From the NCBI RefSeq assembly GCF_003429095.1, contig NZ_QVTE01000043.1, positions 62,001-126,000 on the forward strand: a stretch of 64,000 nt of DNA. The letters run 5' to 3'. The notes under the pieces are model-generated. The model worked only from the letters and a program-made list of their open reading frames with translations, did not search any database and was not told the origin of the DNA. The position numbers and the translations under genes are program-made. This document shows positions 16,840-27,527 of this stretch, piece after piece; position 1 is the stretch's first letter, and each line of letters starts with the position of its first letter. The DNA comes from Peribacillus saganii (lineage in GTDB: Bacteria > Bacillota > Bacilli > Bacillales > DSM-1321).

Positions 16840-18005
16840 TATTTAGCCTCCTTTAAATAATCCTGGTACACATTTTCAAAATTGCGGTAAAGCACCATTT
16901 CTCCAATTGTCCGGGCTGTTTCAGCATCCATATAATCTGATTCTACCCAGCCATTAAGCACTTCCTCAAAGCACTCTTTAAATAAGTGGACTCCAAGCCA
17001 ATTCATTTCCGGCATGGTAAAAGCATCTGAGCCGTACATTACCTTATCAAACGGAGCAAATTCAAACACCTGGGATAAAATCCGCTTTACTCCATGGCCG
17101 CTGAAAGGATTTTGAAGAGAAATATCCATATAAACATTTGGAAGGATACTGACGATAAATGCCGCCTCTTCCACCCATGGATAGCCTCCATGAACAAGGT
17201 GCACTTTTGTATCCTGATATTTCTCGTCCCTAAGCATATCGAGCAAAAAGCTTGGGCTTGCCTTGGGAAGAATTACTTCCCCATCCCCTATACCAGTATG
17301 AATATGCATCACTTTATTTGTTCTTGTACATTCCTCCATTGCGACGTGAAGACAATAATCGCGAAGGTCTTTTACTTTTACGCGGGGGTCGGCTTTGAAA
17401 TCTTCGTACTCTTCAGCTGCTAAGCTTTCATTCATTGGATTAATCTCAAGGCCGCTGCGGTAAGCGATGATAGATTTTAAACCAACCATGCCTTCTTGCT
17501 TGAGTGCTTCAGCCAAATTGGCACGATATTTTTCACTGAACTCAGCAAAGCTTTTGCATTCCTTGCTGAGCCTCACCATGACAGGTTCGATTCTGTGAAT
17601 CTCCCATATTCGTGCACCGCATAAATCTCCGTATTCCTCTTTGCTGAGCGGCGGCTGAGGATAACCAAAGTCAGCCACAATTCCCGTTAAGTTTGAATCC
17701 TCAAAAAGCTCACGGGTATATTTCCGGAAATCAGCAGCTCTGTTATTCCGATGCTCCACTATTGCTTTAAGAGTCGGTTCACAGGAAAAATATTTTGCGA
17801 GTCTTTGGATAAGAATTTGAACCCACATGTTGCTTCCTGGATAGGGCTGCTTGGGTGCCCTTTTATAGTTTTCTGGAATTTGATTTGGAATGACTGCTAA
17901 CGATAGCTTTCTTACAAACTCTGCTACAGTGTATAGCTCTGTGTTGGCTAAATATGGATGAGCGTGAACATCAATCGCTTGTATATCTTTTAATGAAACC
18001 TTCAT
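16839..18005 (-). CDS. Amidohydrolase family metal-dependent hydrolase (FluG N-domain-like)
   Basis: 388 residues from ATG 18005; GAAGGAGG precedes it, and a longer in-frame start 13 codons upstream is rejected because it would include that site. Metal ligands of the amidohydrolase superfamily are visible: VHAHPYL near the N-terminus, MHIHTGIGDG, LVHGGYPW and YGSDAF (metal Asp). In fungal FluG and related bacterial loci this domain is fused or adjacent to a glutamine-synthetase-like domain, exactly the partner found here. First gene of the sigma-54-dependent operon. Confidence 0.88.
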   Translation of the reverse strand: MKVSLKDIQAIDVHAHPYLANTELYTVAEFVRKLSLAVIPNQIPENYKRAPKQPYPGSNMWVQILIQRLAKYFSCEPTLKAIVEHRNNRAADFRKYTRELFEDSNLTGIVADFGYPQPPLSKEEYGDLCGARIWEIHRIEPVMVRLSKECKSFAEFSEKYRANLAEALKQEGMVGLKSIIAYRSGLEINPMNESLAAEEYEDFKADPRVKVKDLRDYCLHVAMEECTRTNKVMHIHTGIGDGEVILPKASPSFLLDMLRDEKYQDTKVHLVHGGYPWVEEAAFIVSILPNVYMDISLQNPFSGHGVKRILSQVFEFAPFDKVMYGSDAFTMPEMNWLGVHLFKECFEEVLNGWVESDYMDAETARTIGEMVLYRNFENVYQDYLKEAK

Positions 18006-18039
18006 GTGGAAGCCTCCTTCTATGTTTACTTTTACTAGA

Positions 18040-18055
18040 TGCAAGTTTCATGCCA
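18040..18055 (-). promoter_or_regulatory. Sigma-54 (-24/-12) promoter of the leftward operon
   Basis: Minus strand reads TGGCAT-GAAAC-TTGCA, matching the TGGCAC-N5-TTGCA consensus with the essential GG and GC at the right spacing. It lies 35 bases before the amidohydrolase start and next to a sigma-54 activator gene. Confidence 0.88.
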
Positions 18056-18157
18056 CATTTTTAGAATAAAGAAAGTAAACAAGAACCCAGTTAGCTATAG
18101 TTAGTTATTATTTCAATTTCCAATTTAAAGGGAATCCTCCGCAAAATACCTTTCGTA

Positions 18158-18173
18158 CGAAAAAATTTTTTCG
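18158..18173. promoter_or_regulatory. Candidate activator-binding palindrome 1
   Basis: CGAAAAAATTTTTTCG, a perfect 16-bp palindrome about 105 bases upstream of the sigma-54 promoter. A close copy lies at 18273-18288. Likely upstream activating sequence for the neighbouring activator. Confidence 0.65.
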
Positions 18174-18272
18174 ATTATTATTTTTCACTTATTTTATCTT
18201 CAATGAGCATAAGAATTCTGTTTTCAACAAACAGGTAATTATGATAATATTTTGAAAATGATGAAAATCGAA

Positions 18273-18288
18273 CGAAAAAAAATTTTCG
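18273..18288. promoter_or_regulatory. Candidate activator-binding palindrome 2
   Basis: CGAAAAAAAATTTTCG, near-perfect palindrome sharing both ends and flanks (TCGxACGAAAA) with site 1, 115 bases away. It is 33 bases before the activator's own start and could also autoregulate it. Confidence 0.65.
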
Positions 18289-18320
18289 CAGATTATTTTA
18301 CATAAAAGGAAGGTGATTAT

Positions 18321-20084
18321 TTGAACTCAGTACTCCCCCTCAAATTAGAAGAATTATGGAACACTTCCTTTGACTCTATGATTCTAGTAAATGAAGAGGG
18401 ACTTATTTTGTCTCTAAATCGGCCAGCGACCCGTCTTTTTACAAGCAGCCCATCTACCCTTGTAGGAACCTCCATATTTGAATTGATACCTACGGAGGAA
18501 TTTAAAAAGAATCTAAATAAGAAACAAAAATCCGGTGTTTCCATTTCTTTAGGGACAAAACAGTTAGTCGGAAATATTTCTTTCTTTGAGAATGATCCTT
18601 ACAGGGGAATATACCTTTTGATTCTTAAGGACCTTTCCCCCATCCAGGTTCTTCAGAATCAAATACAAGAGTTGAATAAAACAAAACAGCTTTTTGATTT
18701 AATCCTGGATCAGTTGGAAGAGGGAATCTGTGTCATTGATGAGCATGGGACCATTCTTTTTTATAACCGGAAGGGCGGGGAAATGGATGCGTTAGAGCCA
18801 GAGGCCGTTCGAGGAAAGCGGGTTCATGATGTTTGGATTGTCGATGAAAACACAAGCACGCTACTGACCTCCCTCCGTACAGGCCGAACCCTGAATCATA
18901 GGGAAACCCAATTTACTTCACATGGAAAAGCTATAACCTCACTAGCCCGTACTGTACCTTTGTTTTTAGGGGAACGCCGGGCAGGAGCAATGGAAATCTC
19001 AAAGGACATTACGGAACAAAAGCAGCTCGCTGAAACGATCATGCAGCTCCAAAAACAGATAAAAGGAGATACTGCATCCCTATCCTCTCTTCCATCACAC
19101 AAAAACAACACAAGGTTTCAATTTGAAAATATTATTTTTTCCAGCAGGGAAATGGCCCAAACTGTTGAACAAGCACGCCGATCCGCCAGGTCAAAATCAA
19201 ATATTCTGATCGTCGGGGAAACGGGCACAGGAAAAGAACTGTTTGCCCAAAGCATTCATAACGAAAGCCCGAGAAGAAACAGCCCATTTATCGCACAAAA
19301 TTGCGCTGCTCTTCCTGAAACCTTACTTGAAAGCTTACTATTTGGAACAGCTATTGGGAGTTTTACTGGTGCCGTTGATCGCGCTGGATTGTTCGAACAA
19401 GCTCAGGGCGGAACCCTTTTGCTTGATGAAATTAATTCAATGGGGACAAGCCTGCAGGCAAAACTCTTACGGGTTCTTCAGGAGCGTAAAGTACAGCGGT
19501 TAGGTTCTTCGAAGGTAATTGATATAGATGTTAGAGTAATCGCTACATTGAACGAGGAACCACTTCAAGCAATAGCAGGTGACCGGCTTCGTGAGGATTT
19601 ATACTATCGCCTTGGTGTCGTAAATTTGGAAATTCCTCCTCTTAGAAGTAGGAAGGACGATATCAGAGTGTTAATTGATCACTTTATTGCGAAGCATGCC
19701 GAACTTTTGGATGTATCGGTGGATGGACTGGAGTTTGATATTTATCATTTATTTATGAACTATCATTGGCCAGGTAATATCCGTCAGCTCGAACATGTGA
19801 TTGAGGGCTGCCTTAACCTTGTGTTTGATGAGCGAACGATTAGCTATGATCACTTGCCTCCCATACTTAAAAATAAAATGCAGCAGCTAGAACAAACTTT
19901 GCTGACTGAGCAGCCCCTCCAATACGCAGGAAGCCTGCCAGAACAGATTGAAAAGCTGGAACGCATCATGATTGAGCAGGCCATGAAGAAAACAGACGGC
20001 AACATCACAAAAGCAGGAGAACATCTTGGAATCTCGAGGCAAAATCTCAATTACAAGCTCAAAAAATACTTTATCTACTCTTAA
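18321..20084 (+). CDS. Sigma-54-dependent transcriptional activator (PAS-PAS-AAA+-Fis)
   Basis: 587 residues from a TTG start behind GGAAGGTGATT. Two PAS domains (about 8-110 and 120-230; YNRKGGEMDALEPEAVRGKRVHDVW in the second as landmark) precede the AAA+ domain. That domain has Walker A GETGTGKE, the sigma-54 contact loop GSFTGAVD, and Walker B GTLLLDEIN. A Fis-type helix-turn-helix ends the protein (NITKAGEHLGISRQNLNYKLKK). It resembles RocR/BkdR-type activators of catabolic operons. It is divergent from the amidohydrolase operon, whose sigma-54 promoter it should drive, and 16 bases before an aminotransferase gene in its own operon. The PAS domains probably bind the inducer. Confidence 0.94.
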   Translation: MNSVLPLKLEELWNTSFDSMILVNEEGLILSLNRPATRLFTSSPSTLVGTSIFELIPTEEFKKNLNKKQKSGVSISLGTKQLVGNISFFENDPYRGIYLLILKDLSPIQVLQNQIQELNKTKQLFDLILDQLEEGICVIDEHGTILFYNRKGGEMDALEPEAVRGKRVHDVWIVDENTSTLLTSLRTGRTLNHRETQFTSHGKAITSLARTVPLFLGERRAGAMEISKDITEQKQLAETIMQLQKQIKGDTASLSSLPSHKNNTRFQFENIIFSSREMAQTVEQARRSARSKSNILIVGETGTGKELFAQSIHNESPRRNSPFIAQNCAALPETLLESLLFGTAIGSFTGAVDRAGLFEQAQGGTLLLDEINSMGTSLQAKLLRVLQERKVQRLGSSKVIDIDVRVIATLNEEPLQAIAGDRLREDLYYRLGVVNLEIPPLRSRKDDIRVLIDHFIAKHAELLDVSVDGLEFDIYHLFMNYHWPGNIRQLEHVIEGCLNLVFDERTISYDHLPPILKNKMQQLEQTLLTEQPLQYAGSLPEQIEKLERIMIEQAMKKTDGNITKAGEHLGISRQNLNYKLKKYFIYS

Positions 20085-20100
20085 TGAGGGGGAAACGCTT

Positions 20101-21429
20101 TTGTCTAAACATTTTATTGAAACCGAAAATAAAGTAATTGCGGATAGTTTAAAAATCCGATTTTACCCGATTGCCGTGAAATCAGCTAAGGGTACTCGTA
20201 TCACAGACCAGGATGGAGTTGAATATCTCGACCTGGCAGCTGGATGGGCTGTCGCCGGAATTGGCTATGGCCACCAAAGAGTCAGCAATAAAATCAAAGA
20301 GCAATATGAAACCTTGTCCTTTACCTCTCAGCTTTCTGCGCCTGAGCCAACAATGGTTTCCCTTGCGCAAAAACTGCTTGATATCACACCGGGAGATTTT
20401 CCGAAAAAGGTCTGGTTTGGCCATTCAGGATCCGATGCGAATGATTGCATTGCCAAGCTGGTCCCGCTTGAGAAAAACCGGTCCAGAATGATTTCATTCA
20501 TGGGTTCGTACCATGGGCAGACCATGGGATCCCTCTCCCTTTCAGGACATCCGGCCCAATCCCGCTTTATCGGAAGCGGAAACGTCGTGAAAATTCCCTA
20601 TCCAAATCCATATCGTCCCCTATTTGGTGACCCTAAACGACTTACCGATCAGGTCATCGATTACTTGGAGAATGAGGTGTTTAACACCGTTTGCCCGCCG
20701 GAGGATACAGCTGGAATCATCATTGAAGGAATCCAGAGTGATGGTGGCCTCATCGTTCCCCCTGCTGACTTTTTACCTCGTCTACAGGAGATTTGCAGAC
20801 GTTATGGCATCCATTTAATTTTCGATGAAGTTAAAGTCGGTTTAGGAAGGACTGGCAAGTGGTTCTCCTTTGACCACCATGACATCGTACCGGATGCCGT
20901 TGTTCTCGGAAAATCTCTTGGGGGAGGACTGCCAATTAGCGCTGTGGTCGCAAGAAAAGAAATCCTCGATGTCGGAACAGGAATTCATTTGTTCACCACT
21001 AGCGGCAACCCTGTCAGCAGTACAGCTTCCTTAGAAACCATGAAAATTATTGAGGATGAAAGATTAATAGACAATGCACGGGTTAACGGTGAATATTTCA
21101 TGACTCTTCTAAAACAGCTGCAAGAAAAACACGAAATCATTGGAGATGTTCGCGGGAAGGGTCTTGCTATCGGAGTTGAATTAGTGGAAAACCGTGTGTC
21201 AAAAGTCCCTGCCGCTGAAAAAACAGCTGCCATCTGTTATCGCTGCTATGAACTTGGCATGCTGGTGTTTTATGTAGGAATTCATAGCAATGTAATTGAA
21301 ATCACACCACCACTAACCATCACGAAAAAAGACATTAATTTAGCTATTAGCGTTTTTGATCAGGCTTTTTCCGATTTAGAGCAACAACGAATAAATATGG
21401 ATCGTGTGAAAGAATATGCGGGATGGTAA
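20101..21429 (+). CDS. Class III PLP-dependent aminotransferase (GABA/omega-amine type)
   Basis: 442 residues from a TTG at 20101 behind GAGGGGG; the longer frame overlaps the activator gene and is rejected. Fold-type I class III landmarks: GYGHQRV, GSDANDC (PLP phosphate), SYHGQTMGSLSLSGH, FDEVKVGLGRTGK (PLP ring Asp), and the Schiff-base Lys in LGKSLGGGLPISAV. Family members move amino groups from GABA, ornithine, beta-alanine or similar omega-amines to 2-oxoglutarate or pyruvate. It follows the activator gene by 16 bases and should supply the deamination step of the locus. Confidence 0.92.
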   Translation: MSKHFIETENKVIADSLKIRFYPIAVKSAKGTRITDQDGVEYLDLAAGWAVAGIGYGHQRVSNKIKEQYETLSFTSQLSAPEPTMVSLAQKLLDITPGDFPKKVWFGHSGSDANDCIAKLVPLEKNRSRMISFMGSYHGQTMGSLSLSGHPAQSRFIGSGNVVKIPYPNPYRPLFGDPKRLTDQVIDYLENEVFNTVCPPEDTAGIIIEGIQSDGGLIVPPADFLPRLQEICRRYGIHLIFDEVKVGLGRTGKWFSFDHHDIVPDAVVLGKSLGGGLPISAVVARKEILDVGTGIHLFTTSGNPVSSTASLETMKIIEDERLIDNARVNGEYFMTLLKQLQEKHEIIGDVRGKGLAIGVELVENRVSKVPAAEKTAAICYRCYELGMLVFYVGIHSNVIEITPPLTITKKDINLAISVFDQAFSDLEQQRINMDRVKEYAGW

Positions 21430-21573
21430 ACTTGTTACTTCCTGTAATGTGATCATACTATTTGAAGCGCCAAAATAACATAGGTGTGTCATTGGAAAAA
21501 GCACCCTTAAATTGACAGTGACCAAGGACAAAGTCAAAAGACAATCCAAAGCTTTTCATGGCAGCTTTACATC

Positions 21574-21735
21574 TTACTTGAATGCTTTCTTCTGTGTTTC
21601 TGTAAAAGAACCATTTCCTTCCACACAGATATGATAAGTACCGGTATTTTGGTTAAACCATTTGTAATAACATCGGTATCATAATAGAGCTGAACGAATC
21701 CGTCCGTAGAATCAGCTCGTGCTATCCGGCTTCTT
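21574..21735 (-). pseudogene. Fragment of an unrecognised protein gene in a 495-base gap
   Basis: Between 21430 and 21924 no intact gene is seen. The minus strand carries DSTDGFVQLYYDTDVIT and, after a frame change, WFNQNTGTYHICVEGNGSF ending FKstop at 21574. The two parts join smoothly and look like the tail of a secreted or cytosolic protein. A CAAGGG / CCCTTG hairpin lies at about 21806-21825. Confidence 0.4.
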
Positions 21736-21924
21736 TTCAGCCTTTTAGAACCTCAAAATGGGTGCACTTTATGGGGGAAAACTTATTAAACAAGCAAAAT
21801 TAAAAGGGGACAAGGGCGATAATCCCTTGTTCATCCTTCTAAGAAATATATTTAATTGTTTCCATTTTCCGACCTTTTATAGAAAAATCTAGCTTTTTTT
21901 AGGTTGAAAATGGGAGCTTTCTAT

Positions 21925-23571
21925 CTATCTTCTTCCTTTTTGCTCTTTCTCAAGATGAAATAGGTTTATATTTTTATGGTAAATGATTTTGCCGTCAATA
22001 ACCGTCATCTCCACTTGCAGTTCTTTTATACGGTCAATCGATACATCTAAAATCCGTTCATTTAATACAACGATATCGGCCAACTTGCCAGGCTCAAGGC
22101 TTCCCTTAATCTGCTCCTCAAAACTGGCATAAGCACCATTCCATGTATATAACTTAATGGCCTCTAGTACATTTACTTTTTGGTTCGAACCAACCTCTTG
22201 ACCTGATTCACTTTTACGGTTTACAGCCTCATGTATTCCCATAAGGGGGTTAAAGGTTGTAACAGGACTATCTGATCCCCCCGCAGAAATTATGCCCGCA
22301 TCAATAAAATCACGCACAGGAAACATGTGCCGAACACGCTCGCCATAATTTTTGATATATCCATCCCCGAATTCATAGAAGAAGGCCGGATTAGGAATCG
22401 GCACAACTCCCAGTTGTTTCATCCGTTCTAGAAGATCGGGCATGGTCACTCCCGCATGCTCAATCCGGTGGCGATGATTCTCCCGCGGCTCTTTGTGAAG
22501 AGCATCTTCAATACAATTCAGCATCATTTCAACAGCTCGGTCACCTTGAGCATGAGCAGTTATTTGAAATCCTTTTGTATGGGCCTCCCCAAGAATTTTG
22601 TTTAACTCTTCTTGGGTAAAGTAGAGAATCCCATAGTCATTCGGGTTGCTCGTGTATGGTTGTCTGGTTGCAATCGTGGGACCGCTGCTACTTCCATCCG
22701 TAAAGACTTTCACTGGTCCAAGTCGGAAATGTTCATTCCCAAGGCCAGTGACAATCCCTGACTCCATCATTTTTACTACAAAATCCTGAGAGTTGTTTAA
22801 GGAACCAATCATGGCATAAATGCGCACTTTAACATCTCCTGAACGAACCGCTTTCTGCATCACGCGCAAATTATCTGGGCCGTAGCCACCTCCATCATGA
22901 ATGCTGGTAATTCCTGCGGCGATAAAATCATCAGATGCAAGGGCCATCCCCTGATGAAGCTCCTCATCCGTATAGTTAGCCTGATCAAACATCTTCAAAT
23001 GGGCTGTTTCAACTAAAACACCCGTAGGGATCCCGTTGGCGTCCCTGAATATTTTTCCTCCATCTGGATCCATTGTCCAGTCATTAATTCCTCCTAACTC
23101 TAATGCTTTGCTGTTTACAATTGAGATATGGCCGCAGGTCCGGATAATCATGATAGGGTGCTCCGTAGAAATTGCATCCAGTTCCCATCGAGTAGGATAG
23201 CGTTGCTCAATAATTTTCGTTTCGTTAAATCCCCATGCGCGAACCCACTGTCCTTTTGGGGTTTGCTTCGCTTTTCCCTTTAAGTCCTTTAATATGTTCT
23301 CAATAGAGGTAATATGGGGTTCCTTACAGCTAACTCCTAGCTTATTGATGCCGTATAAAGTTAAATGCAAATGAGAATCAATAAAACCCGGCAGTAAGCT
23401 TTTTCCTTCCAGATCTATCACTTCTGTGTGTTCACCAATGAACTTTTGAATTTCGACATCTGTTCCCACAGCCAAGATCTGATTTCCTTTAATTGCAACC
23501 GCTTCAGCAATTCGATTATTTTTGTCCACCGTAATAATCTGTCCATTTTGCATTATCATATCTGCGGGCAA
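21925..23571 (-). CDS. YtcJ-type amidohydrolase (amidohydrolase 3 family)
   Basis: 548 residues from TTG 23571 behind GAGGTGG. Metal-site motifs of the amidohydrolase-3 group: PGFIDSHLHLTL (HxH), ITAHAQGDRAVEM, HRIEHAG, and GGSDSPVTTFNP (metal Asp). The N-terminal beta-sandwich begins DMIMQNGQIITVDKNN and returns at the C-terminus (GKLADIVVLNERILD), typical of the family. Relatives include N-substituted formamide deformylase and many YtcJ proteins of unknown substrate. It is 147 bases downstream of an amidase and belongs to the amide-processing cluster. Confidence 0.9.
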   Translation of the reverse strand: MPADMIMQNGQIITVDKNNRIAEAVAIKGNQILAVGTDVEIQKFIGEHTEVIDLEGKSLLPGFIDSHLHLTLYGINKLGVSCKEPHITSIENILKDLKGKAKQTPKGQWVRAWGFNETKIIEQRYPTRWELDAISTEHPIMIIRTCGHISIVNSKALELGGINDWTMDPDGGKIFRDANGIPTGVLVETAHLKMFDQANYTDEELHQGMALASDDFIAAGITSIHDGGGYGPDNLRVMQKAVRSGDVKVRIYAMIGSLNNSQDFVVKMMESGIVTGLGNEHFRLGPVKVFTDGSSSGPTIATRQPYTSNPNDYGILYFTQEELNKILGEAHTKGFQITAHAQGDRAVEMMLNCIEDALHKEPRENHRHRIEHAGVTMPDLLERMKQLGVVPIPNPAFFYEFGDGYIKNYGERVRHMFPVRDFIDAGIISAGGSDSPVTTFNPLMGIHEAVNRKSESGQEVGSNQKVNVLEAIKLYTWNGAYASFEEQIKGSLEPGKLADIVVLNERILDVSIDRIKELQVEMTVIDGKIIYHKNINLFHLEKEQKGRR

Positions 23572-23718
23572 ACTACCACCTCATTAAAATGGTGACTTTA
23601 GTTCAGAAGAACCTAACTTTTCATCATAATATTCTGTTCTTCTGTCTCTGAATAAAAACAGTATGGGGTGCCCAATTAAACTTCTTTGCGTCAGTCATTA
23701 CGATTGTCGTTGATATAA

Positions 23719-25161
23719 CTAATTAAAAATCGAAACCTTAGGCCATCGGTCTTTCCACGGCCGAGTTTCTTCCAGCTGACCAGCAAGACGGAACAGTGTC
23801 AACTCATCACCAAACCGACCAACGAAATGAGCACCAATTGGCAAGCCGCTTGAATTCCAGCTCAAGGGTAGTGATAAAGCCGGTTGTCCCGTCACATTCT
23901 GCAAGGAAGTAAACGGTGTAAAGCGAGCCATTTCTCTCCTAGTTTCTATCGGATCGTCATCCTCACCCATGAGAAAACTACCTATTGGTACCGGAGGCAT
24001 CCCAAGGGTGGGAGTAAGCAGTACATCATAGGAATCAAAAAAATGGGCAACATCGCGGCTAAGTTTTTGCAGATAATTGACAGCCAATAAATACTGACTG
24101 GCACTCATTTGGTTTCCTCGCTCGGCAACCCCCCAAGCAAGGGGTTCAAAGTCATCAGCAGTTGGCTTTCGACCCAAAATGCGGGATGAATTCAGGATTT
24201 CAAAGGCAGTTCCTGCGGCTAAAACTGAAGTGAAATTGTCAAATAGTAATGAGCCATTCACCTGGGGTGAAGACTCTTCCACATGGTGACCCAGCTCCTC
24301 ACAGAGCTTAGCTACGTCACGAACCGCAGCCTGACAATCTGGATGAACCTCTGTTCCTAAAGGCGATTGATCAGTGAAAGCGATTCGCAAGCGCCCAGGA
24401 GGCTCTTTCACTGCTTGTAGAAACGGGCGGTCTGCAGGAGGTGCCCAGTACGGGTCTCCCATATCTGGCCCTGATGTGGCATCCAAGGCCGCGGCACTGT
24501 CGCGAACGGAGCGGGTCAAAACATGCTCGGCTGCCAGACCGCCCAAAAGTTCACCGTAATTCGGCCCCGCAGGATTACGGGCTCGCGTAGGCTTTAGTCC
24601 AACTAATCCGCAACAGGAAGCTGGAATACGCAAGGAACCTCCGCCGTCGCTGGAATGGGCAATCGCAACAAGCCCGGCCGCAACAGCGGCCCCACTTCCC
24701 CCACTTGATCCCCCAGGTGTTCGACCTGTATTCCAAGGGTTCCTTGAGGGCCCATACAAACGAGGCTGCGTAACAGGGCCTACACCGAATTCAGGGCTAT
24801 TTGTTTTGCCGAGCGTAACTAAACCAGCTCGCTTGTAGCGCCGCACCAGCTCTGTATCCCTTGGAGAAATATAGCCTTTGAGAAATGCAGAACCCCCCGT
24901 ATACGGTGCACCTTTATATTCAGCAGTTAGATCTTTTAGCAGAAAAGGCACGCCGGCAAAAGGACCGTCAGGAATGGATTCCTGGGCAGCCTTCCGTGCA
25001 ATTTCAAACATTGGGATAACTACGGCATTGAGTGCAGGGTTTAACCGCTCAATGTTATCAATAACCTCATCGACAAGCTCCAATGGCGTAACTTCTTTAC
25101 GGCGGATCAGGTCGGCTTGACCCAATGCATCCAGGGTAAACACTTCTTTTAGTTTCCCCAT
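23719..25161 (-). CDS. Amidase signature family enzyme
   Basis: 480 residues from ATG 25161, chosen for the AAAAGGAGTGAG site just upstream. The Ser-cisSer-Lys triad is visible: Lys in [11 protein letters not shown], cis-Ser in the [14 protein letters not shown] loop, and the nucleophile Ser in [17 protein letters not shown]. Other members hydrolyse aryl or aliphatic amides, 6-aminohexanoate dimers or glutaminyl-tRNA; the absence of GatC/GatB nearby argues against GatA. It lies 330 bases downstream of the importer operon. Confidence 0.92.
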   Translation of the reverse strand: MGKLKEVFTLDALGQADLIRRKEVTPLELVDEVIDNIERLNPALNAVVIPMFEIARKAAQESIPDGPFAGVPFLLKDLTAEYKGAPYTGGSAFLKGYISPRDTELVRRYKRAGLVTLGKTNSPEFGVGPVTQPRLYGPSRNPWNTGRTPGGSSGGSGAAVAAGLVAIAHSSDGGGSLRIPASCCGLVGLKPTRARNPAGPNYGELLGGLAAEHVLTRSVRDSAAALDATSGPDMGDPYWAPPADRPFLQAVKEPPGRLRIAFTDQSPLGTEVHPDCQAAVRDVAKLCEELGHHVEESSPQVNGSLLFDNFTSVLAAGTAFEILNSSRILGRKPTADDFEPLAWGVAERGNQMSASQYLLAVNYLQKLSRDVAHFFDSYDVLLTPTLGMPPVPIGSFLMGEDDDPIETRREMARFTPFTSLQNVTGQPALSLPLSWNSSGLPIGAHFVGRFGDELTLFRLAGQLEETRPWKDRWPKVSIFN

Positions 25162-25490
25162 ATACTCACTCCTTTTGATGACTTCCATCATAATTTAATG
25201 AGCTCACAATTATTTTTTAAATTTACGTAATTTTCTTTTTTAAGACAGGCAAATGACAAGAACGAAGGCAGTTTCCTTTTTTTTTGAACAGATTGTTAGC
25301 ATTTTCCAGGATGAATTGAACAAGATTTATTTCAACCTCTGAAACTTTGAATATTGTTAGAAGTTAAAATATTAAAAATTAAACAGTGATTAATATTCTG
25401 AAACTTTTTTTCACATTTTTCTGTCTAGAATAACAAAATAAATAGTATATTGGTCCAAAAGATTTTCTAAATGTTTCTTTCTGCTGTAGT

Positions 25491-26471
25491 TTAGTGCAAA
25501 TGGCAGGAAACAAAATGACTGGTTGACATTTCTTTTCGTACAGGAACCTGTCTTTTACAAATATCCATCACATACCTACATCTAGTATGAAAAATACAAC
25601 CTGATGGCGGATTCATTGGTGACGGCATCTCCCCTTCAAGGATAATTCTTTCTCTTTTGTCCTTGGGCTGCGGAAGGGGAACTGCCGACAACAGTGCTTG
25701 TGTATAGGGATGAAGCGGGTCTGAAAACAAACTATCTGTTGGCGCCTCCTCCACTATCTTCCCTAAGTACATGACTCCAATACGGTCTGAAATATGGCGT
25801 ATGACACTAATATCATGGGCTATAAATAAATAAGATAGTTTCATTTCTTCTTGAAGTCGACGTAGTAGATTTATTATTTGAGATTGAATCGAAACATCAA
25901 GAGCGGACACGGGTTCATCACAAATAACCACATTTGGATTGACGATAAGTGCCCTCGCCAACCCGATTCGTTGTCTTTGCCCTCCCGAAAATTCATGCGG
26001 AAAGCGAAAATAATGATCAATACGCAAACCCACTTTATCCAGAATATCCATAACTCGTTCGGTACGTTCTTCTTTTGTTCCAATCCTGTGGATTTTCAGA
26101 GGTTCTTCCAAAATACTGCCAACTCGTTTTCTTGGGTTTAGTGAAGAATATGGATCTTGAAACACCATTTGTAATTGTTGTCTCACATTCCGCAATTCTT
26201 TTTTAGATAATTTGAAGATATCTTTGTTTTGATAAATGGCTTCCCCCTCCGTGGGATCGATCAATCTTAGCAGTGTTCTGCCTATAGTGCTTTTCCCACA
26301 TCCCGATTCACCAACTAAACCGAACGTTTCCCCTTCATATAATTGAAAGGACACATCATTTATGGCCTTGACTTGTGCCTCCATCCTTCCCAAAGGATTT
26401 CTAACATCGAAGTACTTTTTTAAACCTTTGACTTCAAGGAGAGGATTAGTTTTATTAATAGTTAGGATCAA
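25491..26471 (-). CDS. Oligopeptide/dipeptide ABC transporter ATP-binding protein (OppF/DppF-like)
   Basis: 326 residues. Walker [13 protein letters not shown] signature [15 protein letters not shown], and Walker [12 protein letters not shown] are intact. The C-terminal oligopeptide-transporter extension ([15 protein letters not shown]) with its cysteines, which in this family can hold an iron-sulfur cluster, is present. It overlaps the OppD-like gene by ATGA and pairs with it as the heterodimeric motor. Confidence 0.94.
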   Translation of the reverse strand: MILTINKTNPLLEVKGLKKYFDVRNPLGRMEAQVKAINDVSFQLYEGETFGLVGESGCGKSTIGRTLLRLIDPTEGEAIYQNKDIFKLSKKELRNVRQQLQMVFQDPYSSLNPRKRVGSILEEPLKIHRIGTKEERTERVMDILDKVGLRIDHYFRFPHEFSGGQRQRIGLARALIVNPNVVICDEPVSALDVSIQSQIINLLRRLQEEMKLSYLFIAHDISVIRHISDRIGVMYLGKIVEEAPTDSLFSDPLHPYTQALLSAVPLPQPKDKRERIILEGEMPSPMNPPSGCIFHTRCRYVMDICKRQVPVRKEMSTSHFVSCHLH

Positions 26472-27472
26472 ACGTCTACCTCCTCTTTTTCCAAAATTTC
26501 TTCATAATGCCAGCACCTGACTTTTTGGCCCGTTTTAACTATTTTTAATTCAGGCATTTTAGCCCGGCATAAATCACTGGCATAAGGGCATCTGGAGGCA
26601 AAACGACAACCATTCGGAACATCGTGCAATGATGGAACAGTACCCTCGATGACGTGAAGGGCTTGCGATCTGTCACCATCTATTTGCGGGATAGACTTCA
26701 TAAGTCCTTTAGTATACGGATGAAGTGGGTTAGAAAAGAGCTTTTCCACATCCGCTTCCTCAACTATTTGTCCGAGATACATAACGACAACACGTGTACA
26801 AATTTCCGCTATTACTCCTAGGTCATGAGTAATAAAAATGACGCTCATATTCAACTCTTGATTTAGCCTGTTAATCAAATCGAGTATCTGGGCTTGTATC
26901 GTCACATCCAATGCTGTGGTGGGTTCGTCGGCAATTAAAAGCCGTGGCTGGCAGGCTAGTGCCATGGCAATCATTGCTCGTTGTCTCATGCCTCCCGATA
27001 ATTCATGAGGATAATCATTAACTCTTTTCTCAGGAGCCGGAATGCCAGTCAGTCTAAGCATCTCGACTGCTTTCTCATAAGCTTTTTTTTTCTGCAGTTT
27101 TTGATGCAGCATTATGGATTCTGTAATTTGGTAGCCAATCGTATACACAGGGTTGAGCGAACTTAACGGGTCCTGAAAAATCATCGCGATGTCGTTTCCC
27201 CTGATTTTTTGCATGTTGGCATTCGATATTTTTAACAAATTTTTCGACTTAAAATGAATTTCTCCCTCATATTTTACAGTGCGTTTTTCGTCAAATAACC
27301 TAAGAATGGACTGGGATGTTACGCTTTTCCCACAACCAGACTCCCCAACCACACCCAAAATTTCCCTTTCTTCCACATGTAACGTAATTCCATCTACGGC
27401 AGTGACTCGCCCTCGTTCCGTATGAAAATGCGTTCTCAGTTCCTTTATTCGCAAAAGCGGCTGATCAACCAT
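26468..27472 (-). CDS. Oligopeptide/dipeptide ABC transporter ATP-binding protein (OppD/DppD-like)
   Basis: 334 residues. Walker [10 protein letters not shown], signature [15 protein letters not shown], Walker [13 protein letters not shown] and the C-terminal extension [18 protein letters not shown] are all visible. It follows the OppC-like permease by about 55 bases and precedes the OppF-like subunit with a four-base overlap. Confidence 0.94.
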   Translation of the reverse strand: MVDQPLLRIKELRTHFHTERGRVTAVDGITLHVEEREILGVVGESGCGKSVTSQSILRLFDEKRTVKYEGEIHFKSKNLLKISNANMQKIRGNDIAMIFQDPLSSLNPVYTIGYQITESIMLHQKLQKKKAYEKAVEMLRLTGIPAPEKRVNDYPHELSGGMRQRAMIAMALACQPRLLIADEPTTALDVTIQAQILDLINRLNQELNMSVIFITHDLGVIAEICTRVVVMYLGQIVEEADVEKLFSNPLHPYTKGLMKSIPQIDGDRSQALHVIEGTVPSLHDVPNGCRFASRCPYASDLCRAKMPELKIVKTGQKVRCWHYEEILEKEEVDV

Positions 27473-27527
27473 AAAATCCCCCTTCTCTTTTAATCTATAG
27501 CTTCAGCGCGCATATCACTATTTTTTA

